Shown piece by piece: positions 41,213 through 49,693 of a DNA stretch of 64,000 nucleotides. This DNA is from Kribbella steppae (lineage in GTDB: Bacteria > Actinomycetota > Actinomycetes > Propionibacteriales > Kribbellaceae). A program made the position numbers and the translations under genes. The notes under the pieces are model-generated. The model had not been told where the DNA came from. It saw only the letters and a list, made by a program, of their open reading frames with translations, and did no database searches. Positions within the stretch are counted from its first letter, which is position 1. Every line of letters starts with the position of its first letter. The DNA is taken from positions 1-64,000 of the forward strand of contig NZ_SLWN01000014.1 in the NCBI RefSeq assembly GCF_004342025.1, given 5' to 3'.

Positions 41213-42540
41213 CCGCAGTCGAGCTGGCCCGGGCGCTGCGCAGTCGCGAGATCTCGGCGACCGAGGTGGCCGAGGCGGCGTTGCGCCGTACGCATGAGCT
41301 GAATCCCACCGTGAACGCGTTCGCACTCGTCGACGACGAAGGAGCCCGGACGGCGGCTCGAATCGCCGACGAACAACTCGCCGCGGGCGTCGATCTGGGG
41401 CCTCTGCACGGCATACCCGTGGCTGTGAAGGACCTCATCGACATGGCCGGTCTGCCCACCAGTTGTGGATCTGCCACCGCCTTCGGTGGCACCGCGAGTG
41501 CAGACGCCGAGGTGGTACGGCGGTTGCGCGATGCCGGGGCCGTAATCATCGGCAAGACCACGCTGCACGAGTTCGCGTACGGCGCGACCGGCGATCGCTC
41601 TGTCCACGGCGCCTCACGTAATCCGGTCGACCCGAGCCGGATGTCCGGCGGCAGCAGCGGGGGCAGTGCAGTCGCGGTCGCGGCCGGATTGGTGCCTCTC
41701 GCCCTGGGGACCGACACGGCGGGTTCGGTCCGGGTGCCCGCTGCGCTGTGCGGCGTAGTCGGCCTCAAGCCCGCGTACGACGTCGTGCCGAGCGCCGGCG
41801 TCTACCCGCTGGCTCCAACCCTCGATCACGTCGGCCTCTTCGCGGCGACGTCAGAGGACGCACTGATCGGCTACTCGGCAATCAGCGACCGGCCGGCGTC
41901 CGTCAGTTGTGACCGGCTTGCGGTCGGATGGATACCGCCGGAGGCCGTCGCGGTGACGGATCCGCGGGTCGAGGAGCTGACCCGACGGCTGGTGGCCGGC
42001 GCCGGGCTCGATGTCGACGTCGTTCGCGGGTTTCCCAAGTGGGAGCGGCAGCGGACGCTGTTCGAGGTCTTCTCCACCTTGCAGAGCAGGGAAGCCTTCA
42101 GTGTGCACGAGCACCACCTCGCAGCGGATCACGACCTCATCGATCCAGAGGTCCGGGCCCGACTCCACAAGGGCGGCGAAGTCACCGACCGGCTGTATGC
42201 GCAGGCCGACGAGGCCCGCCACGAGCTCGCGGTCATGGTCGACGAGTTGCTGGCGACGTACGACGTACTGGCCCTGCCGACTGTGCCGATCGTGGCTCCG
42301 GTTCTCGGCGGTCGCAGTGTCTCCGTCGCCGGCGCCGAGCTCGAGGTCCGCGAGGCGCTGCTGTCGCTGACCTGTCTCTGGAACATGACTGGTTCGCCGG
42401 CCATCAGCGTGCCGGCGGGCCGGGTCGACGGACTGCCGGTCGCCGTACAACTCATCTCGGCGCCCGGCAACGAGCAGCTGCTCTTCGGGGCGGCCCGAGC
42501 ACTCGAGATCACCCAGCAACCGGCCGGAAAGGTCGGCTGA
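41209..42540 (+). CDS. Amidase-signature hydrolase
   Basis: 443 residues. The Ser-cisSer-Lys triad is present: Lys in PVAVKDLIDMAG, the signature RMSGGSSGGSAVAVAAG and the nucleophile Ser in GTDTAGSVRVPAALCGVVGLKP (shown in part). It hydrolyses an amide to acid and ammonia. Next to a nitrilase-family protein it could complete a nitrile or diamide degradation step. It is translationally coupled to the membrane protein gene. Confidence 0.9.
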   Translation: MTAVELARALRSREISATEVAEAALRRTHELNPTVNAFALVDDEGARTAARIADEQLAAGVDLGPLHGIPVAVKDLIDMAGLPTSCGSATAFGGTASADAEVVRRLRDAGAVIIGKTTLHEFAYGATGDRSVHGASRNPVDPSRMSGGSSGGSAVAVAAGLVPLALGTDTAGSVRVPAALCGVVGLKPAYDVVPSAGVYPLAPTLDHVGLFAATSEDALIGYSAISDRPASVSCDRLAVGWIPPEAVAVTDPRVEELTRRLVAGAGLDVDVVRGFPKWERQRTLFEVFSTLQSREAFSVHEHHLAADHDLIDPEVRARLHKGGEVTDRLYAQADEARHELAVMVDELLATYDVLALPTVPIVAPVLGGRSVSVAGAELEVREALLSLTCLWNMTGSPAISVPAGRVDGLPVAVQLISAPGNEQLLFGAARALEITQQPAGKVG

Positions 42541-42553
42541 AGAATGGAGTCCC

Positions 42554-42958
42554 ATGCCCTCGATCCAGGTCGATCTGCCGGTGACTGCCGATGAGGACAC
42601 CAAGCGGACCTTCGCACATCGCATCGGTCTCGTGTACGGGGAGATCATGCAGGTCCACAGGGATCTGCTCACGGTCTCGATCCACGACCTCGGCGGCGGT
42701 GGAGTGTGGCGGTGTCATGAGTCCGGGCCGCCCACGCCCTCGGCCCTGATCATGTGCGACATCCGAAAGGGTCGCCCGACCGACGTCAGAGCCAAGCTGG
42801 CGCAGTCCCTGATCGACGCCTGCGTAGAGACGTTCCAGCTCGAGGCGCTGTGGGTGAAGGTCGAGTTCACCCAGCATGACGGGGACGACATGTACCACCC
42901 GCATCTAGGTGGCTTCAACACCAACTGGCAGGGCGACGAGCGGCAAACTGCACCGTAA
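42554..42958 (+). CDS. Tautomerase (4-oxalocrotonate/MIF superfamily)
   Basis: 134 residues starting MPSIQVDLP, which leaves Pro as the N-terminal residue after Met removal, the catalytic base of this superfamily. LLTVSIHDLGGGGVWRCHE and the final half (LIMCDIRKGRPTDVRAKLAQ) form two beta-alpha-beta units. It may tautomerise or hydrate the keto/enol acid released by the operon's hydrolases. It starts 13 bases after the amidase stop. Confidence 0.8.
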   Translation: MPSIQVDLPVTADEDTKRTFAHRIGLVYGEIMQVHRDLLTVSIHDLGGGGVWRCHESGPPTPSALIMCDIRKGRPTDVRAKLAQSLIDACVETFQLEALWVKVEFTQHDGDDMYHPHLGGFNTNWQGDERQTAP

Positions 42959-43003
42959 GGCAGCCTGGTCGGCTGCCTGCGTCGCGGTGGTTGCCGCTAG
43001 CAA

Positions 43004-43555
43004 TCACCGCGACGCGTCGTTGAAGCGTGAGACGTCAGGCCAGGCCATGCGGAGGCACTTGGGTGAACCGTTGAGGCGGGTCGGATCTCCGCCGGGTGGC
43101 GGCACCGTCGACGTCTCCACACAGCTGGCCCCGGTGGCGAGGTAGAAGTGCTGCGCGTTGGTGTTCTGCTCCAACACCCACAGGTACATCGCGTTGCCGG
43201 TCGCCTGGTCCGCGACCGTCTGCGCAATGCGGGCCATCAGTTGCGTGCCTATCCCGGTACGGCGTTGGCTGTGGTGAACATGCAGATTGTCGACAAGGCT
43301 GCCCCACCGTGAGTCGTGGTCGAACATGACGTGGACGAATCCGACCAGCTGGCCGTCGTACTCGGCCAGGATCGTGGCGGTGCCGGCCGGGTTGGCGAGC
43401 CGCTGCGCCCAGACCTCGCGACGGTCGGTGTCGATGTCCCCGTCCAGGAACGAGTCCGCGTACGCGCCCCGGTAGTGCCGACGCCAACTGTCGGCGTGCA
43501 GGGCCGCAACCTGCTCAGAGTCGTCTGCGTTGGCCGAGCGGAATTCCAGTGGCAT
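43004..43555 (-). CDS. GNAT N-acetyltransferase
   Basis: 183 residues: LEFRSANADDSEQVAALHADSWRRHYRGAY at the start, AEYDGQLVGFVHVMFD, then LHVHHSQRRTGIGTQLMARIAQ with the acetyl-CoA loop QRRTGIG, and WVLEQNTNAQHFYLATGA. Substrate unknown. ATG 43555 follows GGAGG. Confidence 0.87.
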   Translation of the reverse strand: MPLEFRSANADDSEQVAALHADSWRRHYRGAYADSFLDGDIDTDRREVWAQRLANPAGTATILAEYDGQLVGFVHVMFDHDSRWGSLVDNLHVHHSQRRTGIGTQLMARIAQTVADQATGNAMYLWVLEQNTNAQHFYLATGASCVETSTVPPPGGDPTRLNGSPKCLRMAWPDVSRFNDASR

Positions 43556-43851
43556 GCGAGCCTCCTTCGTGGCTTGCCCGGCGCCCATGCACCGAGCCTG
43601 GTCCTCACCCGGGGCACCCCACCCACAAGGAGGGTTGCCGGCCAGCAAGCCGGGGCTGCACGCTGACACTCATGACCTACGCCGAAAACCGTAGCAGGCC
43701 GCGGCACAGGGCCGGTCAGAATCCCGGAATCCAGGACAGGTCGTCGTCTTCGTCAGCCGGCTGCGGCGAAGATGCATTTCAACCGGCAGAACGACCAGCG
43801 AGCTGTCCGAACGATCGGCGTTAGCCTGGCGCTCTGTGGTTGGCTGGCGGG

Positions 43852-44337
43852 GTGCCTGACGATGTTCATTTCACCGCGAAGCAGCCCACCAAACGGGTTG
43901 CGGCCGACTGCTTGTTCACGGATGAATCGGGCCGGTTGCTGGTGCTTGAGCCGCCCTACAAGCCGACCTGGGACATTCCCGGCGGCGTGGTCGAACGCGA
44001 CGAGTCGCCACGGCTCGCCGCCCAGCGCGAGGTCCGCGAGGAGATAGGCCTCATCGTCGAGCCCGGCGTCCTGCTTGCTGTGGATTGGCTGTCGCGATCA
44101 GGCGATTTCACCGAGATCGTGGCGCTTCTCTTCGACGGTGGTGTGCTGGCGCCGGCCGATATCGATCGGATCGTGATCGAGCCGACCGAGGTGAGTTCCT
44201 TCAGGTTCGTCACCCCCGACGAGGCTGAGCGGCTGCTCGACGCCGACCAGTTCGCACGTGTCACGGCTGGGCTCGAGGCCCGGAGGTCGGCGGCAACGGC
44301 GTACTTGGAGAATGGCTTTCCACCTCGCCGTACCTGA
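43852..44337 (+). CDS. NUDIX hydrolase
   Basis: About 161 residues. A perfect Nudix box GVVERDESPRLAAQREVREE followed by IGL (G-x5-E-x7-REVREE-x-GL) binds the metal for hydrolysis of nucleoside diphosphate derivatives. The start RVAADCLFTDESGRLLVLEPPY is typical of small house-cleaning Nudix proteins. The GTG at 43852 is my choice; a TTG at 43840 would add four residues. Confidence 0.87.
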   Translation: MPDDVHFTAKQPTKRVAADCLFTDESGRLLVLEPPYKPTWDIPGGVVERDESPRLAAQREVREEIGLIVEPGVLLAVDWLSRSGDFTEIVALLFDGGVLAPADIDRIVIEPTEVSSFRFVTPDEAERLLDADQFARVTAGLEARRSAATAYLENGFPPRRT

Positions 44338-44363
44338 AGTTGCCGCCGGCCACAAACAGAGTC

Positions 44364-44750
44364 CTAGCTGCTGTGCGCGATTTGGATCAGGTTGCCGCAG
44401 GTGTCGTCCAGGACTGCTGTGGTGACCGGGCCCATCTCCAGCGGCTCCTGGGTGAAGCGTACTCCGAGGTCGCGCAGCCGCTTGAACTCCGCGGGTACGT
44501 CGTCCACGGCGAAAGCGGTGGCCGGGATGCCGTCGTTGACCAGCGCCTCCTTGTACGGCTTCACGGCGGGATGGCCGTCGGGCTCGAGCAGCAACTCGGT
44601 CCCGTCGGGGTCTTCCGGTGAGACCACAGTCAGCCAACGGTCCGTGCCCACCGGGACGTCGTTCTTCTTCAGGAAGCCGAGCACGTCGGTGTAGAAGCGC
44701 AGGGCCTTCTCCTGGTCGTCGACGAAGACGCTGGTCAGGTGGATCCTCAT
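44364..44750 (-). CDS. VOC-family glyoxalase-like protein
   Basis: 128 residues of one VOC unit: VFVDDQEKALRFYTDVLGF, WLTVVSPEDPDGTELLLEPDG and the C-terminal VLDDTCGNLIQIAH. The metal ligand pattern (first His HLTSV, Glu in TELLLEP, final Gln in NLIQI) is partly kept. Its ATG overlaps the stop of the upstream ArsR gene (ATGA), so regulator and VOC protein are co-translated. Confidence 0.85.
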   Translation of the reverse strand: MRIHLTSVFVDDQEKALRFYTDVLGFLKKNDVPVGTDRWLTVVSPEDPDGTELLLEPDGHPAVKPYKEALVNDGIPATAFAVDDVPAEFKRLRDLGVRFTQEPLEMGPVTTAVLDDTCGNLIQIAHSS

Positions 44751-45040
44751 TGGGGTGCCTCCGGTGTATCGGGTTTGAGCCATCGGGTGACGATGCGCTC
44801 AAGGGGTTCGGTGTTCAGCTCGTGGAACTTGTAGCGGCCCTCGCGCCGCGAACGGACCAGCCCGGCGGATTCCAGTACGGCCAGGTGCTGACTGATCCCC
44901 TGACGCGACAGTCCCAGTCCGTGCTTGGTCATCAGCCGCGTGCAGATCTCGAACAGCGTCTGCCCATCCCGCTCCACCAGCTCATCAAGGATCCGCCGCC
45001 GAGTGGGATCTGCCAGTGCCTTGAACACATCCTCCGCCAC
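44747..45040 (-). CDS. ArsR-family regulator
   Basis: 97 residues with the ArsR winged helix: VFKALADPTRRRILDELVERDGQTLFEICTRL, GLSRQGISQHLAVLESAGLVRSRREGRYKFHEL (two parts). No Cys metal site is seen, so a non-metal signal is likely. GTG 45040 is chosen because a perfect palindromic operator at 45050-45073 would otherwise lie inside the gene; the transcript is probably leaderless or nearly so. It controls itself and the coupled VOC gene. Confidence 0.85.
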   Translation of the reverse strand: MAEDVFKALADPTRRRILDELVERDGQTLFEICTRLMTKHGLGLSRQGISQHLAVLESAGLVRSRREGRYKFHELNTEPLERIVTRWLKPDTPEAPQ

Positions 45041-45049
45041 AACCCCACA

Positions 45050-45073
45050 ATAGGCAAGTAACCACTTGCCTAT
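45050..45073. promoter_or_regulatory. ArsR operator
   Basis: Perfect 10-bp arms ATAGGCAAGT and ACTTGCCTAT separated by AACC, ten bases before the ArsR GTG. The spacing and size fit an ArsR dimer overlapping the promoter. Confidence 0.8.
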
Positions 45074-45183
45074 CAAGTGCGGTTCAAGGGTGCGGCGCGC
45101 GAGGGGCTGCCGGACGGGGTCAGCAGCGCGCTGGACAGTTGCTCAGCGTTGGCCTGGTGTCGGCTGGCCGGTAGCGTGCAGGG

Positions 45184-45692
45184 ATGGAGGCCACGGCGGA
45201 CGCGGCAGCAGTCGATGACTCCTTCGGTCCTGCGGTGATTTACGCCGCTCTGGTGGAGGAAGGGGTCGAGTTCCACTTCGTCGGTTTCGTTACGCACTAT
45301 GCCGCCGAGTGGTACCACAAGCGACGTCCCGCCATTGCGGCTGGTGAGGCCAACCGGCATCCCACTCCGAAAACCTCGACCGCCTCACCGGTGCTCTGCG
45401 CAAGATCGGCGCGGAGGACCAGGACGGCACCGGCCTACTGAGACCGTTCACCGAGCGTGTGAGGGAGAGCCGATCGTTCCGGACACGACACGGGAACATC
45501 AGGGTGTCCGTGTGCGTGCCCACCGCTGAGGAACCGCCCGACGTGCTGTCCTCCGGTATCCGGGTCAGCATCGACGTCCCCCTTGAAGTTCTGCGCACCT
45601 CTGTCGCCACCGGCAACTTCCCCGGGCTGGCATCTGTGCTGGAGATCTGCGAGCTCTTCGACACAATCGGGGAGAACGAGAACGACGACTAG
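45184..45692 (+). pseudogene. Hypothetical gene interrupted by a frameshift
   Basis: The first frame starts at ATG 45184 (MEATADAAAVDDSFGPAVIY, then VEFHFVGFVTHYAAEWYHKR) and loses protein character after AGEANR. A second frame takes over near 45345-45360 with SENLDRLTGALRKIGAEDQD and continues through RTRHGNIRVSVCVPTAEEPP to TAG 45692. A one-base indel joins them into about 168 residues. No family recognised. It may be a sequence error. Confidence 0.5.
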
Positions 45693-45765
45693 CGAATGGG
45701 GAACGGCAGTCCAGAGGGCAATAAGCTGTTGTGGCGGTTGGGTTTGAGGTGGCTAGGTTGAGAGC

Positions 45766-46566
45766 ATGACGTCTCCAATTCGTCGCATCACCGAGGCGAA
45801 CCGTGTCAGCTGGAACCTCATCGCTCCAAAGCGCCACGGGGAGCCGGCGGAGTTCTTCAAGAACGGTGGCGTCGCGCTGGAGGACTTCGAACGAGACCTC
45901 GCTGGTGACGTGCGGAACAAGCGCGTCCTGCAACTTGCGTCGTCCTGTGGCGATCAGGTTCTGTCCTGGGCCAGTCTCGGAGCAGAGGCGATCGGAATTG
46001 ACGTCTCAGACGTCGCCATCGACATGGCCAAGCGGAAGGCCACCGAGGCAGGAATTGCTGCAGACTTCCGCCAGGCGGACATGTTCGACCTACCAGCTGA
46101 CCTGGTGGATATCGACCTCATCTACTTGAGCTGGGGCGCGATCTGCTGGGCCCCGGACCTGAACGAGTTCGCGCGCATCGTGGCTTCCCGCCTCCGGCCG
46201 GGCGGATCACTGTTGATGTGCGATCACCATCCGATCTGGGAAGTTCTGGCCGTGCGGGGAGAAAACCATCTAGCCGTCGCCGGCGACTATTTCGGGCGCG
46301 CCGTACCGCGTGCGGACACCGACGACGCGAAACGACCAGTAGGAGCCCGCGGTCAGGCCGAGGCTCCGCCGTTCTCGGCATTCGTCTGGCCATCGAGCGA
46401 CGTCATCATGGCGCTCATCGGGGCCGGCCTCCAGTTGGTCACCTTCTTCGAGGCGTCGTCACCAGATATCTACGACGGGCTCGGCGATGCCGGGGCGCGG
46501 CTGCCCGCCTACTACGTGGTCAAAGCGACCAAGCCGGCGCCGCCACACGGGCCGCCAACAGGCTGA
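45766..46566 (+). CDS. Class I SAM-dependent methyltransferase
   Basis: 266 residues: RVLQLASSCGDQVLSWASLG is motif I in an altered form (usually DLGCGxG), AIGIDVSDVAIDMAKRKA motif II, and IDLIYLSWGAICWAPDLNEFA the catalytic region; LRPGGSLLMCDHHPIWEVL follows. Such altered motif-I methyltransferases of about 260 residues are common in actinomycetes. Substrate unknown. Confidence 0.83.
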   Translation: MTSPIRRITEANRVSWNLIAPKRHGEPAEFFKNGGVALEDFERDLAGDVRNKRVLQLASSCGDQVLSWASLGAEAIGIDVSDVAIDMAKRKATEAGIAADFRQADMFDLPADLVDIDLIYLSWGAICWAPDLNEFARIVASRLRPGGSLLMCDHHPIWEVLAVRGENHLAVAGDYFGRAVPRADTDDAKRPVGARGQAEAPPFSAFVWPSSDVIMALIGAGLQLVTFFEASSPDIYDGLGDAGARLPAYYVVKATKPAPPHGPPTG

Positions 46567-46584
46567 GGGACCGCAAGGCCGCTG

Positions 46585-46713
46585 GTGCTCCGTGAGCCCG
46601 AGGCCCGGGACCGTGCGGCGGTCATCGAGCTGTTCGCCTCGCCAAAGGTGGGCACCTACGTCGGTGGCCCTCGATCGCGTGATGAGCTCGCCCTGATCCG
46701 AGGCCGCTGTTAG
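46585..46713 (+). pseudogene. GNAT acetyltransferase N-terminal remnant
   Basis: 42 codons reading VLREPEARDRAAVIELFASP and KVGTYVGGPRSRDELALIRG, then TAG. This is the first beta-alpha unit of a RimJ/L-like acetyltransferase. No acetyl-CoA loop follows, so the rest of the gene is lost. It begins 18 bases after the methyltransferase stop. Confidence 0.55.
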
Positions 46714-46751
46714 CAAGCCCGTTAGCAGGCGCACCGGCGTACGGTTCCGAC

Positions 46752-46958
46752 ATGGTCTCGTCCACACGGAATCGTCGTCGTAACTGGGGGGCAGTGATCG
46801 GTGCGGTCGTTCTGATCATCGCGAATGTGGTGTGGGCCAGGGTGGCGGGTGGCTCAGAATGGACAGACCCAGCAATCTTCATGTCGCCCATCGCGGCGAT
46901 GATAGGGGCAGTGGCTGGGTATGGAGTAGCGGTGCTCGTGGAGCGACGTGCCCGTTAG
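46752..46958 (+). CDS. Small two-helix membrane protein
   Basis: 68 residues. A basic start (SSTRNRRRN), then two hydrophobic helices GAVIGAVVLIIANVVWARVA and PIAAMIGAVAGYGVAVLV, ending in RRAR. No family recognised. The start ATG is well placed but the ribosome binding site is weak. Confidence 0.55.
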   Translation: MVSSTRNRRRNWGAVIGAVVLIIANVVWARVAGGSEWTDPAIFMSPIAAMIGAVAGYGVAVLVERRAR

Positions 46959-47096
46959 CAAGTCGCTGGCCGAGCCGCTCATTACGAGTCCTGCCTTGCT
47001 GCGGCAATTGGGAGGAAGTGGCGGCGGCGTAACGGTCCGACACCAAGCCACTAACGGCTCCACCGCCTTGTGGCTGCAGTCCACTAGCCTGCCCAC

Positions 47097-47621
47097 ATGG
47101 CATCAAGGGCCGGTCGCGCGTTGGTGGCTGCCCTGGTGTGTTGCGCTAGCGGATTCCTGGTCGCCTGCGAGCCGCCGCTCGATGGATTTATGGGCCTGAC
47201 AGTCGATGCAGCCGGGCGACCGGTCGCGGTGATGCAGATCTGCGAGCACGTCGACGGTGTCACGATCTACAGCGAGACCCCTTCTATAGATCCGGATCAG
47301 TCGCCGACCATGACCCCAGCGGCGACCTGGATCATCACCCCAGCGGCCTCCGGATTCGTACAATTTCCGCTGTCGGGCGGTGGGGAGTGGCAACTCCAGG
47401 GTGAGCGGAAGCCGCTCCGCGTTAAGACCGAGTATTCCCTCCATGCCTGGAGCAGCACAGGATCTCCGCCAACGGGCCACGCAACGTTTTCGCTGGGTGG
47501 GTTGAAGAAATTGAAGTACGGCCAGGTCCACTTGGGTGGGTTGAAAGCGGAGTCAGCAGATCCGGCCGCAAGCGAACTGACCATGCCACTCGCTGACTTC
47601 CGAACAGGTCCCTGCACGTGA
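47097..47621 (+). CDS. Putative lipoprotein
   Basis: 174 residues. The signal sequence RALVAALVCCASGFLVAC ends in lipobox LVAC, so Cys-24 would carry the lipid at the cell surface. The rest is beta-rich (ITPAASGFVQFPLSGGGEWQ, TGHATFSLGGLKKLKYGQVH) with one Cys near the end. No family recognised. Confidence 0.65.
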   Translation: MASRAGRALVAALVCCASGFLVACEPPLDGFMGLTVDAAGRPVAVMQICEHVDGVTIYSETPSIDPDQSPTMTPAATWIITPAASGFVQFPLSGGGEWQLQGERKPLRVKTEYSLHAWSSTGSPPTGHATFSLGGLKKLKYGQVHLGGLKAESADPAASELTMPLADFRTGPCT

Positions 47622-47768
47622 ACGCTGCCGGTGCCGTGGACAAGCTCGGGTCCTGGCCGGGCTGGGCGGTAGGCGGGAAGACGCACCCCGACCCCATTCC
47701 GACATAGCCGGCCAACTCGGCCCGTCATCCCGGAGTCGTGAGGCCCCCCGCCGGAGGCGATTGCTTAT

Positions 47769-47800
47769 GTACCTTGACGGTTACGTAACCGCTTCGGTAC
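47769..47800. promoter_or_regulatory. ArsR operator and promoter region
   Basis: Inner perfect palindrome GGTTACGTAACC (47779-47790) lies exactly centred within outer arms GTACC (47769) and GGTAC (47796). A -35 TTGACG at 47774 and a -10-like TACGTT at 47798 are embedded, so the regulator would cover the promoter. The GTG start is only 10 bases further. Confidence 0.75.
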
Positions 47801-47809
47801 GTTGATCGG

Positions 47810-48136
47810 GTGGAAGCAGTATTGCGGGCACTGGCGGACGAGAGCCGGCGCACGGTGCTAGAGGCGTTGGCCAACGGGGAAGCGACCGCGGGTGAGTTGG
47901 CGGCTCTCCTACCGATTGCTCGCCCGGGCGTGTCCCGCCACCTGCGGGTGCTGCGTGAGGCGGGTCTGGTCGAGGTGCGCGAGCAGGCGCAGCGGCGGAT
48001 CTACAGCCTCCGCCCGCAACCTCTCGCCGAGGTCGATGAATGGCTGGGGCGATACCGGGTCTTGTGGGAGCAGCGGCTGGACGCCCTGCACACCGAGGTC
48101 GCCCGAGGAAAGCACGAACGGAGGAGCACCAGATGA
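47810..48136 (+). CDS. ArsR-family regulator
   Basis: 108 residues: VLRALADESRRTVLEALANGEATAGELAALL then ARPGVSRHLRVLREAGLVEVREQAQRRIYSL, the winged helix of the ArsR subgroup that accompanies SRPBCC/AHSA1 proteins. The GTG 47810 start is set by the operator just upstream, and the mRNA is probably leaderless. It overlaps the SRPBCC gene by ATGA, forming the common regulator/START-fold pair. Confidence 0.88.
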   Translation: MEAVLRALADESRRTVLEALANGEATAGELAALLPIARPGVSRHLRVLREAGLVEVREQAQRRIYSLRPQPLAEVDEWLGRYRVLWEQRLDALHTEVARGKHERRSTR

Positions 48137-48708
48137 CCAAGAGCACGCAGGAGCACCGGATGACCGACAAGGCAGGTCGCCGTACCCGCGTCCTGGGCAG
48201 CCTAGGATCAGCCGATGGCACGGGCGTCGTACGCATCGAGGACCGCTACGACACCGATATCGACGACCTGTGGTCCGCCCTCACCGATCCGCGCCGTCTA
48301 GCCCGCTGGTACGGCGAGGTCGAGGGTGACCTCCGCCGCGGCGGGCAGTTCAACGTGTACCTCGAAGCCGCTGGCTTGCACGGGGTCGGGCGGGTGGAGG
48401 TGTGCGAACCCCCGCAACGGCTGCAGGTGGTGAGCAGGGAAACCGACGAGTCCTGGCAGCAAGGTGGTGGCGTGCCGCCCTTCGACCAGACCCTCGAGGC
48501 AACGCTGACCGCCGACGGAGGCCAGACCATCCTGGTCATCGAGACCCACGGCATGCCCCTGGACAAGATTGCCTTCTACGGGGCCGGGTGGCAGATCCAC
48601 GCCGAAAATCTGGCCACCTACCTCGCCGGGCGCGAGCCCGGCGACACCGAGGCGCGGTGGGACGAGCTCGTCCCTCCATATCAGGAGTTGGCAACTGCCA
48701 TCGGCTAG
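48133..48708 (+). CDS. SRPBCC (AHSA1-like) protein
   Basis: 191 residues of the START/Bet v1-like fold: RIEDRYDTDIDDLWSALTDPRRLARWYGEVEGDLRRGGQF (two parts), ATLTADGGQTILVIETHGMP and the closing helix GWQIHAENLATYLAGREPGD. These proteins bind hydrophobic ligands; in ArsR pairs the ligand is usually unknown. Translationally coupled to the upstream ArsR gene. Confidence 0.86.
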   Translation: MTKSTQEHRMTDKAGRRTRVLGSLGSADGTGVVRIEDRYDTDIDDLWSALTDPRRLARWYGEVEGDLRRGGQFNVYLEAAGLHGVGRVEVCEPPQRLQVVSRETDESWQQGGGVPPFDQTLEATLTADGGQTILVIETHGMPLDKIAFYGAGWQIHAENLATYLAGREPGDTEARWDELVPPYQELATAIG

Positions 48709-49104
48709 CACCGCCGCAGCGTCCGGGAGCGACGCAAGGGCCGTTCTGCATCTTTGTGGACGATGTGACGCAGCGAGCCGCTGTCGATCGTCCTGTTCTC
48801 GACTGGCGTCCGGTGCGCACGGACCTCGGCATGAGCGGACGAGCGCCGTACCCTCGATCTCCTGGACGAGGGTGTCAGCCATCAGGCGGCACCGAACCGT
48901 CAAGCTTCAACTGGCATACGACAGAACCGCCGATGATGTGTCGTCCGGCGCGTGATGCGCGACAGTCGTCCGTCAGGTGATCTGCGACAGTCGAGCACCA
49001 ATCGCGGCGTGTCAGTTCACTCAGGCGGATCGAACGTCGCTTCAACAGCGCGGTACCGCTCCGTGCCAGTCTCCGGAGCGATCTGAACCACGAAGTCCGG
49101 CGCA
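48709..49104. other. 396-bp stretch without a supported gene
   Basis: No frame here has convincing coding character on either strand. A minus-strand run starting MADTLVQEIEGTALVRS near 48880 could be a short relic but ends in unstructured sequence. I see no repeats, RNA gene or clear terminator. Confidence 0.5.
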
Positions 49105-49503
49105 TCACTCGGTGGTTGGTTCCTGGCCACTCAACCGAGCAGCCCTGTCCTGAGCGCGTGCAACACGCACGAGCCACAGGCCCAGCGTCGGCACCAGCAA
49201 GATGCCCAGGACGGCAACAATTCGAATCGGCCACTCGGGTCTCACCGTCAGCACCCAGACCAACATGACGATCATCGCCAGGCTGCTGGTGGCATAGATC
49301 GCGGCGGTGGCCATGACGCGCGGTCTCGTCCAACGTGTCGGCGTGGGCGGATTCCGCACAACGTTGTAGAGGATGACTCCAAAGACGACCGCCACGACCG
49401 TGGGCGAGAGTGCTGCTCGCGGACCGTCCGTCACAAGCCTGCCCACAGCCGAGGCAATGGAGCCGAGTACCGCGATCCCAAGGACGATCTGTGGGCTTTT
49501 CAC
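49105..49503 (-). CDS. Four-helix membrane protein
   Basis: 132 residues from a GTG. Hydrophobic segments QIVLGIAVLGSIASAVGRLV, TVVAVVFGVILYNVV, YATSSLAMIVMLVWVLTV and IVAVLGILLVPTLGLWLVRV, with a hydrophilic C-terminus. No family recognised; it could be a small integral membrane accessory protein. Confidence 0.65.
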   Translation of the reverse strand: MKSPQIVLGIAVLGSIASAVGRLVTDGPRAALSPTVVAVVFGVILYNVVRNPPTPTRWTRPRVMATAAIYATSSLAMIVMLVWVLTVRPEWPIRIVAVLGILLVPTLGLWLVRVARAQDRAARLSGQEPTTE

Positions 49504-49693
49504 GACCGGATGCTAGATGGCTCGGTGCTGCGTGGCTAGTACGCCTATACCTGCCCTGTCCCCCTGAGACCTGCCGGATAATCGAGCGGCAAGGGGACGG
49601 GGCTAACCGGGGATGAGACGCCAGGATGGGACTGTGCCGGGTGGGTCTGCGATCAGGTTGTGCCGGTGCCGTTCTCCGTGCGGGTGGGCGAGG

